64,000 nt of DNA from Paenibacillus sp. YN15 (GCF_003285005.1 NZ_QMFA01000026.1:29646-93645), one strand, 5' to 3'; numbered from the stretch's first letter, positions 34,536-43,532 are shown. Translations and numbers: made by a program. Notes: generated from the sequence alone by a model not told the origin.

Positions 34536-35686
34536 GCCCCGTCACTCCCTTTGGCGGCAGCCAGATCCTGCTTCTGCCCGGCGGGCTGTGCCGCCGAAGC
34601 CGAGGACTCCCCTTGCGCGGACGGCCCCGCCTTCTGCGGCGCAAGCGGATCGACTCCGGCTGCGGCAAGCTCCGCATGGTCGGCGGACGCATGACCCGTC
34701 TTGTAAATCTCCCGGATAATGTCATCTGTCTGGGTTTCAATAATGCGGATATCCTCAATCTCCACGGCGCCCACCACCCGGCCCAGCACCTCGGACACAT
34801 TGGTTTGCCCAAAGGGGACCCAGATATGGGCTACCAGATCGTTTTCCATGCTCCACTCCACATTCAGATCGACGGTCAGACGGGACAGGAAGTCCGGCTC
34901 CGCAGGTCGGGACAGCTGGAGCACAATCTCCTTGCCGCGGCCCCATCTTGTTTTCAATTCCTCCAGGCCGCCGTCATAGATGATATTCCCGTCGTCCAGC
35001 ATAATGACCCGGGAGCAAAGGGCTTCAATATCCTGAAGATCATGGGTGGTCAGCAGAATGGTGGTTTCGTAGCGCTGGTTCATGGATTTCAGGAAATCCC
35101 GGATTTCCGCCTTGACCATCACATCCAGACCGATAGTAGGCTCATCCAGGAATAGAATCGAAGGATTATGCAGGAGAGAAGCCGCCAGCTCGCAGCGCAT
35201 CCGCTGCCCCAGGCTCAGCTTCCGCACAGGGCGGTTCAGAATATCGGCAAGCTGGAGCCGGTCTACCAGCTCATCCAGCCGTTTGCGGAAATCCTGCTCA
35301 TTCACCCGGTATACCCGCTTCAGCAGCCGGAAGGATTCAATAACGCCGATGTCCCACCACAGCTGGCTGCGCTGCCCGAACACAACGCCGATGCCCCGGA
35401 CGAAGGCCTCCCGGTCCTTGTAGGGCACCAGCCCATTAACGCTGATCTCCCCGGAGGTAGGCACCAGAATCCCCGTCAGCATCTTGATGGTGGTGGATTT
35501 GCCTGCGCCGTTCTCCCCGATGTAGCCGCAGATTTCCCCGCGGGGAATCCGGAAGCTGATCTCGTTGACGGCGGTAATGCTTCTATATTCGCGCTTGAAC
35601 AGGTCGCGCAGCGCCCCGCCAAGCCCTTCTCTATTCTGCTGGACGCGGAAATCCTTGCGCAGCTTGTTGACTTCGATGGCCCACAT
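34532..35686 (-). CDS. ABC transporter ATP-binding protein (NatA/CcmA-like)
   Basis: A 384-aa ATPase: Walker A GENGAGKSTT (about residues 57-66), Q-loop VVFGQRSQLWWD, signature LSLGQRMRCELA, Walker B SILFLDEPTIGLD and H-loop TTHD. The accessory region after residue 235 holds beta strands typical of this subfamily. The last 55 residues are Ala/Ser/Gln/Gly-rich low complexity. It is the first gene of the exporter operon; ATG 35686 reads MWAIEVNKLRKDFRV. No regulator is adjacent. Confidence 0.92.
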   Translation of the reverse strand: MWAIEVNKLRKDFRVQQNREGLGGALRDLFKREYRSITAVNEISFRIPRGEICGYIGENGAGKSTTIKMLTGILVPTSGEISVNGLVPYKDREAFVRGIGVVFGQRSQLWWDIGVIESFRLLKRVYRVNEQDFRKRLDELVDRLQLADILNRPVRKLSLGQRMRCELAASLLHNPSILFLDEPTIGLDVMVKAEIRDFLKSMNQRYETTILLTTHDLQDIEALCSRVIMLDDGNIIYDGGLEELKTRWGRGKEIVLQLSRPAEPDFLSRLTVDLNVEWSMENDLVAHIWVPFGQTNVSEVLGRVVGAVEIEDIRIIETQTDDIIREIYKTGHASADHAELAAAGVDPLAPQKAGPSAQGESSASAAQPAGQKQDLAAAKGSDGA

Positions 35687-36027
35687 GTCGGTAGAGACTC
35701 CTCTCCTTACGGTTATAACCTTCTTAATTTACTATGGATGCTTAGGAAACGGCAAGTCGGGCGCTTGCCGCCGCCAACGGAAACTCCAGGAGTGGCGCGG
35801 ACATGTACATGCTGTGATTTTGTTCGGCAAATCGGGTATAATCGTATTAGCTTTTCATGCACAATAAAGAAGCATTGGGGGGAAGTTTGTCCGAAATGAA
35901 ACTTTTTTGTGCCGCTTCCCGTCTAATGGTGTAGTCTTTCATGCAAACTGGAATTTCTTATGTAACTGTTCATCCCCTTTGAAAAAAGAATGTGCAGTCC
36001 AAACAACCTGACGAAAGGGGCTTCATG

Positions 36028-37485
36028 ATGCGCAAAGCCAAGACCATCAGCGTCCGAAAAAAGATACTCTGGTCCCTGGCGGGGCTGGTGCTGATCATAT
36101 TTGGCGTCACCGGTTATTATGCCTATTCCTTGTATTCTTTTGCCGATAACATCCATACCGCTCCCGAGGATTCCATTTTCTTCAACAACCCCACCTTTAC
36201 CAAAACTGGTGCCGAGCTGGAACCTCCCAAGTGGGAGGGCAAGGAACGGGTGAATATTCTCCTCCTGGGGGGAGATTCGCGGGGGATGGGAAAGAATGAA
36301 ATTCCCCGCTCCGACTCGCTGATGATCGCCTCCCTCGACCCCGTCACCAAAAAGTCCTATCTGTTCTCCATTCTGCGGGACACCTATGTGGACATTCCCG
36401 GGGAGGGCTCCGACCGGATCAACACCGCCATCACCAGGGGAGGCCCGGAGCTGGCGATGAAGACGGTAAGCAATCTGATGGGGATTCCCATCCAGTATTA
36501 TGTATATACGGATTTCAAGGGTTTTATCGCGCTGGTGGACGCCTTGGGCGGCATTGATCTGGAAGTGGAAAAGGATATGTATTACACCGATTCCGCGGAT
36601 GATCACCAGTTCGACATTAATTTGAAGAAGGGCTACCAGCATCTGGACGGCAATACGGCGCTGCAGTATGTGCGCTTCCGGCATGATGCCACCAGCGATT
36701 TCACCCGGACGGAGCGGCAGCGGAAGTTTATGCAGGCTCTGGCGGAAAAGCTGCAATCCAGCACCTCGCTTCTGAAGCTGCCCTCCATTCTGAGCAGCAT
36801 CGACCCGTATATTGAGACCAACCTCAACGTGAACCAAATGATCAAGCTGGCGGCGTTGGGTTTTGAGGTTAAAACCGACGGCATGGTCAGCCAGCAAATC
36901 CCGCCAACCGATCTTCTGGTGGAAAAAAGGGTAGGCGGCGCGGAGGTGCTGGGTGTGGAACCGGCGGCGCTGAAGGTATTTGTGAAGCAGCTGTTCGGAG
37001 AAATCTCCACCTCACCGTCGGAAAAACCGCTGACCTCCGGCGGGAAGCTGAGCCAGGGGGCGGATACGCCATCCAGCGGCGGCGTGTCTGTTTCCCCCAA
37101 GGCAACGGCATCGCCCAAGGCCAGCACGAAGCCCAAGGCGACGGTGAAGCCCACCGTCAAGCCAACTGCACCGCCGGCCGCATCGGTGAAGCCTGCGGCA
37201 TCGGCCAGCCCCACGGCGGCGGTATCCGCGACGCCCAGCCCTGCGGCGACGCCCCAGCCGGCAGCCAGCACAGCCGTGAAGCTGCCGGGGGATGACGCCG
37301 GCATCATTGATCTGGGCCCGGCGGCAAGCGGCGAGGACGCCGGAGCCGGGAGCGGCGGCGCGGACACGGGCGCCGCAGATGCAGCCGCCGGCGCTGACGG
37401 CAGCGAAGCAGGCGGAGCCAATGGCGACGGAAGCGGCGGCGTCAACGCCGGCGCGGATGGAGCCGCGGCTACTGCTGCGCCGTGA
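36028..37485 (+). CDS. LCP-family protein (LytR-CpsA-Psr)
   Basis: A membrane-anchored phosphotransferase that links anionic polymers such as teichoic acid to peptidoglycan. A single N-terminal anchor (ILWSLAGLVLIIFGVTGYYA) precedes the LCP domain: VNILLLGGDSRG, RSDSLMIASLDP, LFSILRDTYVDIPG, RINTAITRGGPELAM and VRFRHDATSDFTRTERQR hold the conserved Asp/Arg pyrophosphate-binding residues. From about residue 345 on the tail is Pro/Ala/Lys/Ser then Gly/Ala/Asp-rich, probably a wall-spanning linker. Start ATG 36028 (AAAGGGG 7 nt upstream) or ATG 36025. The 3' end lies inside a degenerate repeat array. Confidence 0.92.
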   Translation: MRKAKTISVRKKILWSLAGLVLIIFGVTGYYAYSLYSFADNIHTAPEDSIFFNNPTFTKTGAELEPPKWEGKERVNILLLGGDSRGMGKNEIPRSDSLMIASLDPVTKKSYLFSILRDTYVDIPGEGSDRINTAITRGGPELAMKTVSNLMGIPIQYYVYTDFKGFIALVDALGGIDLEVEKDMYYTDSADDHQFDINLKKGYQHLDGNTALQYVRFRHDATSDFTRTERQRKFMQALAEKLQSSTSLLKLPSILSSIDPYIETNLNVNQMIKLAALGFEVKTDGMVSQQIPPTDLLVEKRVGGAEVLGVEPAALKVFVKQLFGEISTSPSEKPLTSGGKLSQGADTPSSGGVSVSPKATASPKASTKPKATVKPTVKPTAPPAASVKPAASASPTAAVSATPSPAATPQPAASTAVKLPGDDAGIIDLGPAASGEDAGAGSGGADTGAADAAAGADGSEAGGANGDGSGGVNAGADGAAATAAP

Positions 37486-37748
37486 TGGCGCCTGTAGGCT
37501 AGGCGTAGACTAAGATGAACCCTAGCTGCTGTTGCGTCCTGACGGGGCGCGCAGCTGAGTGTAGATTAAGTAGCCCCCAGCTCGGGGAGAAGCCGCGGCC
37601 ACTACTGCGCTGTGACGGCGCGCCTGTAGGCCGGGCGTAGACTAAGAAGACCGCCTGCAGCTTCCTTTGACGCTGTGCGTTTAGCAAGACGTTCGGAGTT
37701 TAGTTTGGCGCTATGAGTTTAGCAAGACGTTCGGAGTTTAGTTTGGCG
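37469..37748. repeat. Degenerate direct repeats at and beyond the LCP gene 3' end
   Basis: A block around CTACTGCTGCGCCGTGATGG at 37469 recurs at offset 130 (37599) and in weaker form at offset 57, so the last codons of the LCP gene are duplicated downstream. A 32-bp block beginning GTTTAGCAAGACGTTCGGAG occurs at 37679-37710 and 37717-37748. The array runs straight into the 177-bp element B. Confidence 0.75.
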
Positions 37749-37923
37749 GACTCTGGTTCCGTTATTTCGCTAAAATCCGCCTTTTTTTCTCCCCCGCGGA
37801 CTCACGATCCGTTAAATGTGAAGAAGCGGGGGGAATCCATGCTTCTGGAGCAAAATAGCGGAACCTCTGTCCGTATAAATCCGAAAACGGGTCAAATTCG
37901 GAAAATAACGGATTCTCTGTCCG
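37747..37923. repeat. 177-bp four-box dyad element, copy B
   Basis: Boxes: CGGACTCTGGTTCCGTTA (37747-37764), CGGACTCACGATCCGTTA (37797-37814), TAGCGGAACCTCTGTCCG (37856-37873) and TAACGGATTCTCTGTCCG (37906-37923). Offsets 0, 50, 109, 159, exactly as in copy A. It lies between the LCP gene and the terminator of the convergent HAD gene. Confidence 0.92.
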
Positions 37924-37935
37924 CCCAACTATTAT

Positions 37936-37972
37936 AAAAAAGAGCATTCTCCTGCGGGAGGATGCTCTTTTT
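37936..37972. terminator. Bidirectional terminator
   Basis: AAAAAGAGCATTCTCC and its near complement GGAGGATGCTCTTTTT form a long stem with A and T runs on the two sides, serving the convergent LCP and HAD genes. Confidence 0.85.
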
Positions 37973-38072
37973 GGTGATTTAATGGGGAGGCTGCTTTTTT
38001 CGCCGAATAAGGGCTGTGGCTTCCATTAGATTCACCCTGCCCCGCTCGGCGTAGCCGCACCGCAGGCCTCTA

Positions 38073-38849
38073 TTACGCCAGGCAGCCCGCGTACTGGAGG
38101 CCGGCCAGGATGCCGCCTTTGTCCGCATTGGCCGTGATATAATCCGCATAGGGCAGCAGCTCCCGGTGGGAATTGCCCATGGCGATGCCCAGACCTGCCA
38201 GCTGCAGCATCTCCTTGTCGTTCAGACCGTCGCCGAAGGCGATGGATTCCTCTCGCGGAATGGAGAGAGCGTCCAGCATCACCTGAATGCCCTCGGCTTT
38301 GGAGCCGGTCAGGGGCAGCACATCCATGGCATCCTCATGCCAGCGGATGAAGCGCAGCTCGGGCAGCTCCGCTACATAAGGCTGCTCCTCTCCATGCCGG
38401 CAATGCAGGAACACCTGGTAAATGCTTTCCTCCCGCCAAAACTCCCCATGCCCGCCGGGATAACCAACCTTCAGCGAATCAATGGCCGCCAGAACCGCCG
38501 CGTGCTCCACACTGTTGGTGTGATAGCAGCTTTTTCCCTGGTACACCAGCGGATGTCTGTTTTGAGCGGCAAGCCCCACCAGACGCTCCAGCACCGGAAG
38601 CGGAATATGCCGGTGATACAGCTCCTTGCCCCGGTAAACCACATAGCCTCCGTTTAAGCTGACATAGGATTCAATGCCCAGCTCCCTGGCCAGCGGCTCA
38701 AAAAAATACGGCGCCCTGCCGGTGGCAATAACCGGCTCAATTCCGTCGGCCTTCAGCTGCGCCACGGCGCGGCGGGTATCCTCCGGTATTTTTTTATCCT
38801 CGTCCAGCAGCGTGCCGTCAATATCGAAAAATACAATTCTATAACTCAT
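38073..38849 (-). CDS. Cof-type HAD phosphatase
   Basis: A 258-aa HAD-IIB hydrolase. Motif I is FFDIDGTLLDEDKKIP (nucleophile Asp in DIDGT), motif II VIATGR, motif III Lys in SKAEGIQVMLD, and motif IV AFGDGLNDKEML with GLGIAMGNS after it. The C2 cap between motifs II and III sets the substrate, normally a phosphosugar or a cofactor precursor; this cannot be read here. It is a stand-alone gene divergent from the MarR operon. Confidence 0.92.
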   Translation of the reverse strand: MSYRIVFFDIDGTLLDEDKKIPEDTRRAVAQLKADGIEPVIATGRAPYFFEPLARELGIESYVSLNGGYVVYRGKELYHRHIPLPVLERLVGLAAQNRHPLVYQGKSCYHTNSVEHAAVLAAIDSLKVGYPGGHGEFWREESIYQVFLHCRHGEEQPYVAELPELRFIRWHEDAMDVLPLTGSKAEGIQVMLDALSIPREESIAFGDGLNDKEMLQLAGLGIAMGNSHRELLPYADYITANADKGGILAGLQYAGCLA

Positions 38850-38962
38850 GCTTCCACTCCCGTCGACTAATGTCTGTTCTCTTTGTTTGATTCTATCATC
38901 TTACATGGCGGCGGTGAAGCTGGCGGAACAAATTGCATAAACCCGCCAACATAAATAAAGGC

Positions 38963-39010
38963 TTGACACTTAGTCCCATATAGAACTAATATAGTACCAT
39001 ATAGAACTAA
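38963..39010 (+). promoter_or_regulatory. MarR operon promoter with two dyad operators
   Basis: -35 TTGACA (38963-38968) and -10 TAATAT (38987-38992), 18-bp spacer. Two adjacent 20-bp imperfect dyads share CCATATAGAACTAA (38976-38989 and 38997-39010), 21 bp apart, about two helical turns. They cover the spacer, -10 and start region, the usual place for MarR autorepression. Confidence 0.7.
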
Positions 39011-39032
39011 ATCGAAGGAGGCTGCCCATTGT

Positions 39033-39482
39033 ATGCCCCCACTGCGGGAAGGCGGATTTTTGATATCCATGGTAAAGCAGCTATCGGGGCGGATATTCGA
39101 CCGGCTCCTGAAAAAAGCCGGCATTGAGGATCTCAATAATGCCCAGGGACGGATTATGTTCGCCTTGTGGAAGGAGGATCGCATCCCCATCCGGCGTTTG
39201 GCCCAAGCGACGGCGCTTGGCAAAACCACCCTGTCCAGCATGCTGGAGCGGATGGAGCAGGCCGGGCATATTGAGCGGACGGCGGACCCGGCGGATAAAA
39301 GAAGCACGTTAGTCGCCCTGTCCGACAGCAGCAAAAACATGATGGAGCAGTATCGCCAGGTTTCCGGGGATATGCTCGCCCTGTTCTACGACGGCCTCGC
39401 CGAAGAGGAGATTGACCGGTTCGAGGCAACCTTGCGGCATATTCTGGCCAATTTAACCCGTTATGAGGAGGAGAACAAATGA
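39033..39482 (+). CDS. MarR-family transcriptional regulator
   Basis: A 149-aa winged-helix regulator: IPIRRLAQATALGKTTLSSM is the recognition helix-turn-helix, and RTADPADKRSTLVALSD is the wing with the conserved Asp-x-Arg. N- and C-terminal helices would form the dimer interface. It overlaps the following flavin/PNPOx-fold gene by 4 nt, so its likely target is its own operon. The inducer is unknown. ATG 39033 has GGAGG 11 nt upstream, slightly long spacing. Confidence 0.9.
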   Translation: MPPLREGGFLISMVKQLSGRIFDRLLKKAGIEDLNNAQGRIMFALWKEDRIPIRRLAQATALGKTTLSSMLERMEQAGHIERTADPADKRSTLVALSDSSKNMMEQYRQVSGDMLALFYDGLAEEEIDRFEATLRHILANLTRYEEENK

Positions 39483-39910
39483 CCGAGGTTGAGAAAAAAG
39501 CGCTGAGTCTGGTTGAACGCACTGCCAATGTGGTGGTAGGCTCCATCGGGGAGGACGGCTTCCCCAATATGAAGATGATGTTTAACGCCCGGGTCCGGGA
39601 GGGGTTGTCCGTGTTCTATTTCACCACCAATACCTCCTCCCGCCGCACCGCGCAGTTTCAGGAGCGGCCCCAGGCCAGCCTCTATTTTGCCGACCAGAAG
39701 AAGTTTAACGGGCTGATGCTGCTGGGCACCATGGAGGTGCTCCATGACCAGGCGTCCAAGGAGCTGATCTGGCGCGAAGGGGATGAGCGCTACTATTCTC
39801 TGGGGCCCACCGATCCCGACTACTGCGTGTACCGGTTTACGGCGCGGAAGGGGCGGTATTACGCCGGGCTGGCTTCCGCCGATTTTGAAATTCCGGCGCA
39901 GCAAGCCTGA
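39479..39910 (+). CDS. Pyridoxamine 5'-phosphate oxidase-like (split-barrel FMN) protein
   Basis: A 143-aa protein with the split beta-barrel of general-stress-protein-26-like enzymes (VVVGSIGEDGFPNMKMMF, FYFTTNTSSRRTAQFQ, ASLYFADQKKFNGLMLLG). Relatives bind FMN, F420 or heme. It is translated with the MarR regulator (4-nt overlap), a pairing typical of oxidative or xenobiotic stress operons. The cofactor and substrate are not determinable. A terminator follows 50 nt downstream. Confidence 0.87.
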   Translation: MTEVEKKALSLVERTANVVVGSIGEDGFPNMKMMFNARVREGLSVFYFTTNTSSRRTAQFQERPQASLYFADQKKFNGLMLLGTMEVLHDQASKELIWREGDERYYSLGPTDPDYCVYRFTARKGRYYAGLASADFEIPAQQA

Positions 39911-39961
39911 TTTCATCCCAGATTGAACTTTTCCGGGAAGGCCCGCGTCCAAACAAAAGCA

Positions 39962-39999
39962 GCCCATCCGTGCCGAACAGGCGGGTGGGCATTTTTTTA
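39962..39999 (+). terminator. Intrinsic terminator
   Basis: GCCCATCC and GGGTGGGC close a stem over about 12 nt, followed by seven T residues. Confidence 0.85.
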
Positions 40000-40016
40000 G
40001 GAGAGGTGCTTGGGAT

Positions 40017-40580
40017 ATGAGCAAAAAATGGTTGCTGTGGACGGCGCTTGGACTGGTTTTGGCAGCCGCTTTATCGGCTCTGGCTTGGCGCATAATTGGG
40101 GAGAATGCAGCCTCCGGTGCGGGGGAGCCCCTTCAAGTCCCGCCGGGGTTCAAGCAAGCGGAAACCTCCCTCCTGACCCTGGCTGTTCCCGAGGGATGGA
40201 GCGTGGAGCCAAACGGCAAGGAGCTGATTTTTACGGCAAATGGGGAAAAAATGGGGGAAACGGAAACTCTGGACTGGTTTGATGCCGAAAGCTGGACCCA
40301 TCTGCGGCCCAATCATACGGAGCAAACGGATTTTGTTGAGGTGAAGGATATGCCCGCGCCTGCCGCAGGACAAACAGGACAATCTCTCTACCGGATCAGA
40401 CTTGTGCATACCAAACCGGCGGCGCAGTTGGACCCGGACTGGCATTACGATGAAATCCGCTGGTATTGGAATGATCCGGGCAAACGTTTGACGCATGGGA
40501 TTTACTTCAATGAAGCGGCGGTGGACGAGGCAACCATGATCAGCGTGGTCTCCACCATAAGGCTTAAGGCGGGAAGGTAA
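40017..40580 (+). CDS. Membrane-anchored protein of unknown function
   Basis: A 187-aa protein with an N-terminal anchor or signal segment (WLLWTALGLVLAAALSALAW) and an extracytoplasmic domain of about 150 residues with the look of a small beta-sandwich (LLTLAVPEGWSVEPNGKELIF, LYRIRLVHTKP, STIRLKAGR). No cysteine lipobox and no catalytic motif are visible. GGAGAGG precedes ATG 40017. It is a single gene between two terminators' worth of spacing and not clearly linked to hemL. Confidence 0.7.
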   Translation: MSKKWLLWTALGLVLAAALSALAWRIIGENAASGAGEPLQVPPGFKQAETSLLTLAVPEGWSVEPNGKELIFTANGEKMGETETLDWFDAESWTHLRPNHTEQTDFVEVKDMPAPAAGQTGQSLYRIRLVHTKPAAQLDPDWHYDEIRWYWNDPGKRLTHGIYFNEAAVDEATMISVVSTIRLKAGR

Positions 40581-40712
40581 GTCGCAAGAAGCGCCAGGAG
40601 CAGCCCTGTCCCCCCGGGGAGAAAAGTGGTAAAATAAACGGATGTGAACAAACAGCCGGCGGTAAATCTCTCAGAAAATCGTTTGACCGCTATGGAAAGG
40701 AGCTTGCATCTT

Positions 40713-42074
40713 ATGACCACAACACGCAATCGTTCGGAGGCCCTCTATCAGGAGGCGCTTAAGCATATCGTCGGGGGGGTCAACAGCCCCTCCCGTTCCT
40801 TCAAGGCGGTGGGCGGCGGCGCTCCCGTATTTATGAAGCGGGGGGAGGGCGCCTACTTCTGGGATGAGGACGGCAACCGCTATATCGATTACCTGGCCGC
40901 TTACGGGCCGATTATTACCGGACATGCCCATCCCGTTGTCACCGAAGCCATCTGCCGGGCCGCCGCCAACGGCACCCTGTACGGCGCTCCCACGGAGCTG
41001 GAGATCACCTTCGCCAAAATGCTGAAGGAGGCCATCCCCTCCCTGGACAAGGTGCGGTTTGTCAATTCCGGCACCGAGGCGGTGATGACCACCATCCGGG
41101 TGGCCCGGGCCTATACCGGCCGCAGCAAAATCATCAAATTCGCCGGCTGCTACCACGGCCATTCCGACCTGGTGCTGGTGGCGGCGGGCTCCGGCCCCTC
41201 CACTCTGGGAACGCCGGACAGCGCCGGGGTTCCCCCCACCATTGCCCAGGAAGTGATCACAGTGCCGTTCAACGACCTGACGGCGCTCTCCGACGCCCTG
41301 GACCGCTGGGGTGCGGAAACGGCTGCGGTTATGGTGGAGCCGATTGTCGGCAACTTCGGCATGGTGATGCCGGAGCCGGGGTTTCTTGAAGGGCTGTGCA
41401 GCCTGACGCGGAAGCACGGGGCCGTCGTCATCTATGACGAGGTGATCACCGCCTTCCGCTTCCACTACGGCTCCGCCCAGACCTTCGAGGGTCTTCTGCC
41501 GGAGGCGGTGCGGGCAAGCGGCGACGAAGCCGCCCGGAAGGCGGCCTTCGCCGCCATCGAGCCCGACCTCACCGCTCTGGGCAAGATTATCGGCGGCGGG
41601 CTGCCCATCGGCGCCTACGGCGGGCGGGCGGAGATCATGCAGCAGGTTGCCCCCTTGGGTCCGGCCTACCAGGCCGGGACCATGGCAGGCAACCCTGCCT
41701 CCATCTCCGCCGGCATCGCTTGCCTCTCGGTGCTCCGGGAGCCGGGCACCTACGAGCGGCTGGATGCGCTGGCCGCCCGCCTTACCGCCGGCATCACCGC
41801 CGCCGCAGAGGCTTACGGCGAACCGCTGACGGTGAACCGCATCCGCGGCGCCTTCTCCACCCACTTCTGCGGGCATCCAGTCCGCAACTATGAAGACGCC
41901 CAGGATACCGACGGTGAACGGTTCGCCCGTTTCTTCCGCCTCATGCTGGACCGGGGCATCTGCCTTGCCCCCTCCAAATACGAGGCCTGGTTCCTGACCA
42001 CCGCCCACACGGAAGCCGATGTGGACGCCACCATTGCCGCCGCGGAGGAAGTTTTCCGCGAGATGAACCGGTAA
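40713..42074 (+). CDS. hemL: Glutamate-1-semialdehyde 2,1-aminomutase
   Basis: A 453-aa PLP enzyme converting glutamate-1-semialdehyde to 5-aminolevulinate in tetrapyrrole synthesis. It has [21 protein letters not shown] at the N-terminus, [17 protein letters not shown] for phosphate contacts, [12 protein letters not shown] with the PLP-ring Asp, and [17 protein letters not shown] with the Schiff-base Lys. ATG 40713 is favoured (GGAAAGGAG upstream); the frame extends further but without a site. It stands alone, away from other hem genes, and may be a second HemL copy as in several Bacillota. A terminator follows. Confidence 0.96.
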   Translation: MTTTRNRSEALYQEALKHIVGGVNSPSRSFKAVGGGAPVFMKRGEGAYFWDEDGNRYIDYLAAYGPIITGHAHPVVTEAICRAAANGTLYGAPTELEITFAKMLKEAIPSLDKVRFVNSGTEAVMTTIRVARAYTGRSKIIKFAGCYHGHSDLVLVAAGSGPSTLGTPDSAGVPPTIAQEVITVPFNDLTALSDALDRWGAETAAVMVEPIVGNFGMVMPEPGFLEGLCSLTRKHGAVVIYDEVITAFRFHYGSAQTFEGLLPEAVRASGDEAARKAAFAAIEPDLTALGKIIGGGLPIGAYGGRAEIMQQVAPLGPAYQAGTMAGNPASISAGIACLSVLREPGTYERLDALAARLTAGITAAAEAYGEPLTVNRIRGAFSTHFCGHPVRNYEDAQDTDGERFARFFRLMLDRGICLAPSKYEAWFLTTAHTEADVDATIAAAEEVFREMNR

Positions 42075-42110
42075 TCCGGCGGAAGGCGGCTGTTCCAGCC
42101 GGTCCTGCCG

Positions 42111-42153
42111 AAAAGCCCCTTGCCCCGGTTATCCGGAGGCAGGGGGATTTTTT
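42111..42153 (+). terminator. hemL terminator
   Basis: CCCCTTGCC and GGCAGGGG pair over a short CCGG-stemmed loop, followed by ATTTTTT. Confidence 0.85.
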
Positions 42154-42201
42154 ACCACATCAGAATGTTTAACCTCTTTACAGCACTAAAGCGCGTTTTT
42201 C

Positions 42202-42645
42202 TCAATCCTCGCCCTGATTATTCCTCCGTTCACTCCACCGCTGCACGAAGACGGTAACAAGCAGAACCACTGCGGAAATTCCCAGCAGCAACAAAGCGCC
42301 CACATCTCCGCCTGTCTCCTCCTTCAGCTTGGAGGAATAGGCGATCACCGTTACACATGCAACAAGGGATACGGCGCAAGCGATCCACGCCGCCCGGGTG
42401 GATTTGGCTTTTTTCTCTACGGTTCCCACATAGGCCCCGGCCAGGATCAGCCGGATCAGATAAATGGCCATGACCACAATCATAATCAGGAATACATTCA
42501 CCGGATATTCCAGCCAGGTCACACCCAAGCCCCGCAGCCCGATATCCAACAGCAGCAGGTAAAACAGCAGCATAAACGACTGGTTGCCGATATGGTCCCG
42601 GCGCTGCACCTGCATCTCGTCAAGAACCTTGACGCTTTTATTCAT
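42202..42645 (-). CDS. Small multi-pass membrane protein (DUF6773-like)
   Basis: A 147-aa protein with four hydrophobic segments (FMLLFYLLLLDIGL, VNVFLIMIVVMAIYLIRLIL, AWIACAVSLVACVTVIAY, GALLLLGISAVVLLVTVFV). The N-terminus MNKSVKVLDEMQVQRRDHIG is charged. ATG 42645 has GGGAGG at 9 nt and lies inside the 3' end of the XRE gene, so the two are translationally coupled. Pairs of a 69-aa XRE regulator and a membrane protein of this size are common in Bacillota and are usually autoregulated. Function is unknown. Confidence 0.75.
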   Translation of the reverse strand: MNKSVKVLDEMQVQRRDHIGNQSFMLLFYLLLLDIGLRGLGVTWLEYPVNVFLIMIVVMAIYLIRLILAGAYVGTVEKKAKSTRAAWIACAVSLVACVTVIAYSSKLKEETGGDVGALLLLGISAVVLLVTVFVQRWSERRNNQGED

Positions 42646-42847
42646 TCTCCTCATCCTCCCAAAACAGCTGATCCAGAGTTTTCCCCAGTCTTTTGCAAAT
42701 GGCGATGCATAAATGAATGGTGGGATTGTAATCCCCGTTCTCAATGGCATTGATGGTTTGTCTGGTCACCCCAACCGCTTCGGCCAGATCCTTCTGGGAG
42801 AGATCCAGGGAAGCGCGTGCTGCCTTCAGCCGCAAATTTTTGGCCAT
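42638..42847 (-). CDS. Small XRE regulator (YozG-like)
   Basis: A 69-aa protein that is almost all helix-turn-helix: LRLKAARASLDLSQKDLAEA, then VGVTRQTINAIENGDYNPTI, LCIAICKRLGKTLDQLFW. This wording is the YozG-like subfamily. ATG 42847 follows an AGAGGTGACC site. It precedes and overlaps the small membrane protein gene by 8 nt, forming a two-gene operon. Confidence 0.9.
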   Translation of the reverse strand: MAKNLRLKAARASLDLSQKDLAEAVGVTRQTINAIENGDYNPTIHLCIAICKRLGKTLDQLFWEDEENE

Positions 42848-42965
42848 ACGGTCACCTCTTTGATACCAATATATACTTTGATATACTTTATGTCAAATAT
42901 ATTTTACATAAAGGATGATAAAGGTGACTTCAATTTGTTCAGGGAAGAAATTCCCAAGTGTTTCT

Positions 42966-42993
42966 TTGACTATGTCACAATATGTTGTACAAT
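42966..42993 (+). promoter_or_regulatory. Promoter of the DUF1761 gene
   Basis: -35 TTGACT (42966-42971) and -10 TACAAT (42988-42993), 16-bp spacer, about 40 bp before the start codon. Confidence 0.6.
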
Positions 42994-43033
42994 GTTGACA
43001 GGATCATGAACACCGAACAGGAGGCAGTCCCTT

Positions 43034-43441
43034 ATGGAATTTTCCGTTAGCGATATGAATGCGTTAGCCATTGTCGTCTCGGCCATTGTGTACTTTTTTG
43101 TAGGCATGGTCTGGTATTCCCCCGTGCTCTTCGCCGAAATTTGGAAGCGGGAGACCGGCAAAACGGATGAAAAAGGCCTTAATCCGTTTCTATATATCCT
43201 GTGCTTTATCCTGACCGTGTTCGCCGCCTTTGCTTTGGCTTGCCTGTTCGAGATTTCCGGAGTCAGCGGCTTTGTTCCCGGCATCTTCGCCGGACTGATG
43301 GCCGGGCTGGCTTTGGTCTCCGCCTTCGCCATTACCATGCTGTTCGACGATTACCGCAAATACAAGCTGTTTCTGATCAATGCGGGCTATCATGCGGTGG
43401 CTTTTCCCATTATGGGCGTCATTTTGGGGCTTTGGCAGTAA
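43034..43441 (+). CDS. DUF1761 membrane protein
   Basis: A 135-aa protein with four membrane spans (AIVVSAIVYFFVGMVWYSPV, YILCFILTVFAAFALACLF, GIFAGLMAGLALVSAFAITM, AGYHAVAFPIMGVILGLW). VGMVWYSPVLFAEIWKRETG is the DUF1761 hallmark. GGAGG lies 9 nt before ATG 43034. It is monocistronic with its own promoter and terminator. No function is known for the family. Confidence 0.9.
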   Translation: MEFSVSDMNALAIVVSAIVYFFVGMVWYSPVLFAEIWKRETGKTDEKGLNPFLYILCFILTVFAAFALACLFEISGVSGFVPGIFAGLMAGLALVSAFAITMLFDDYRKYKLFLINAGYHAVAFPIMGVILGLWQ

Positions 43442-43460
43442 CTTTTTAAACAACGGACAT

Positions 43461-43507
43461 AAAGCCACAATCCGCTTGGCCGCCATGGCCGGGCAGGTTG
43501 TGGCTTT
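43461..43507. terminator. Bidirectional terminator
   Basis: AAAGCCACAA and TTGTGGCTTT form a perfect 10-bp stem around a GC-rich inner hairpin (GGCCGCCATGGCC), between the convergent DUF1761 and collagen-like genes. Confidence 0.8.
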
Positions 43508-43532
43508 ATGGTTAACGGGGCAGTCTTTCCGC

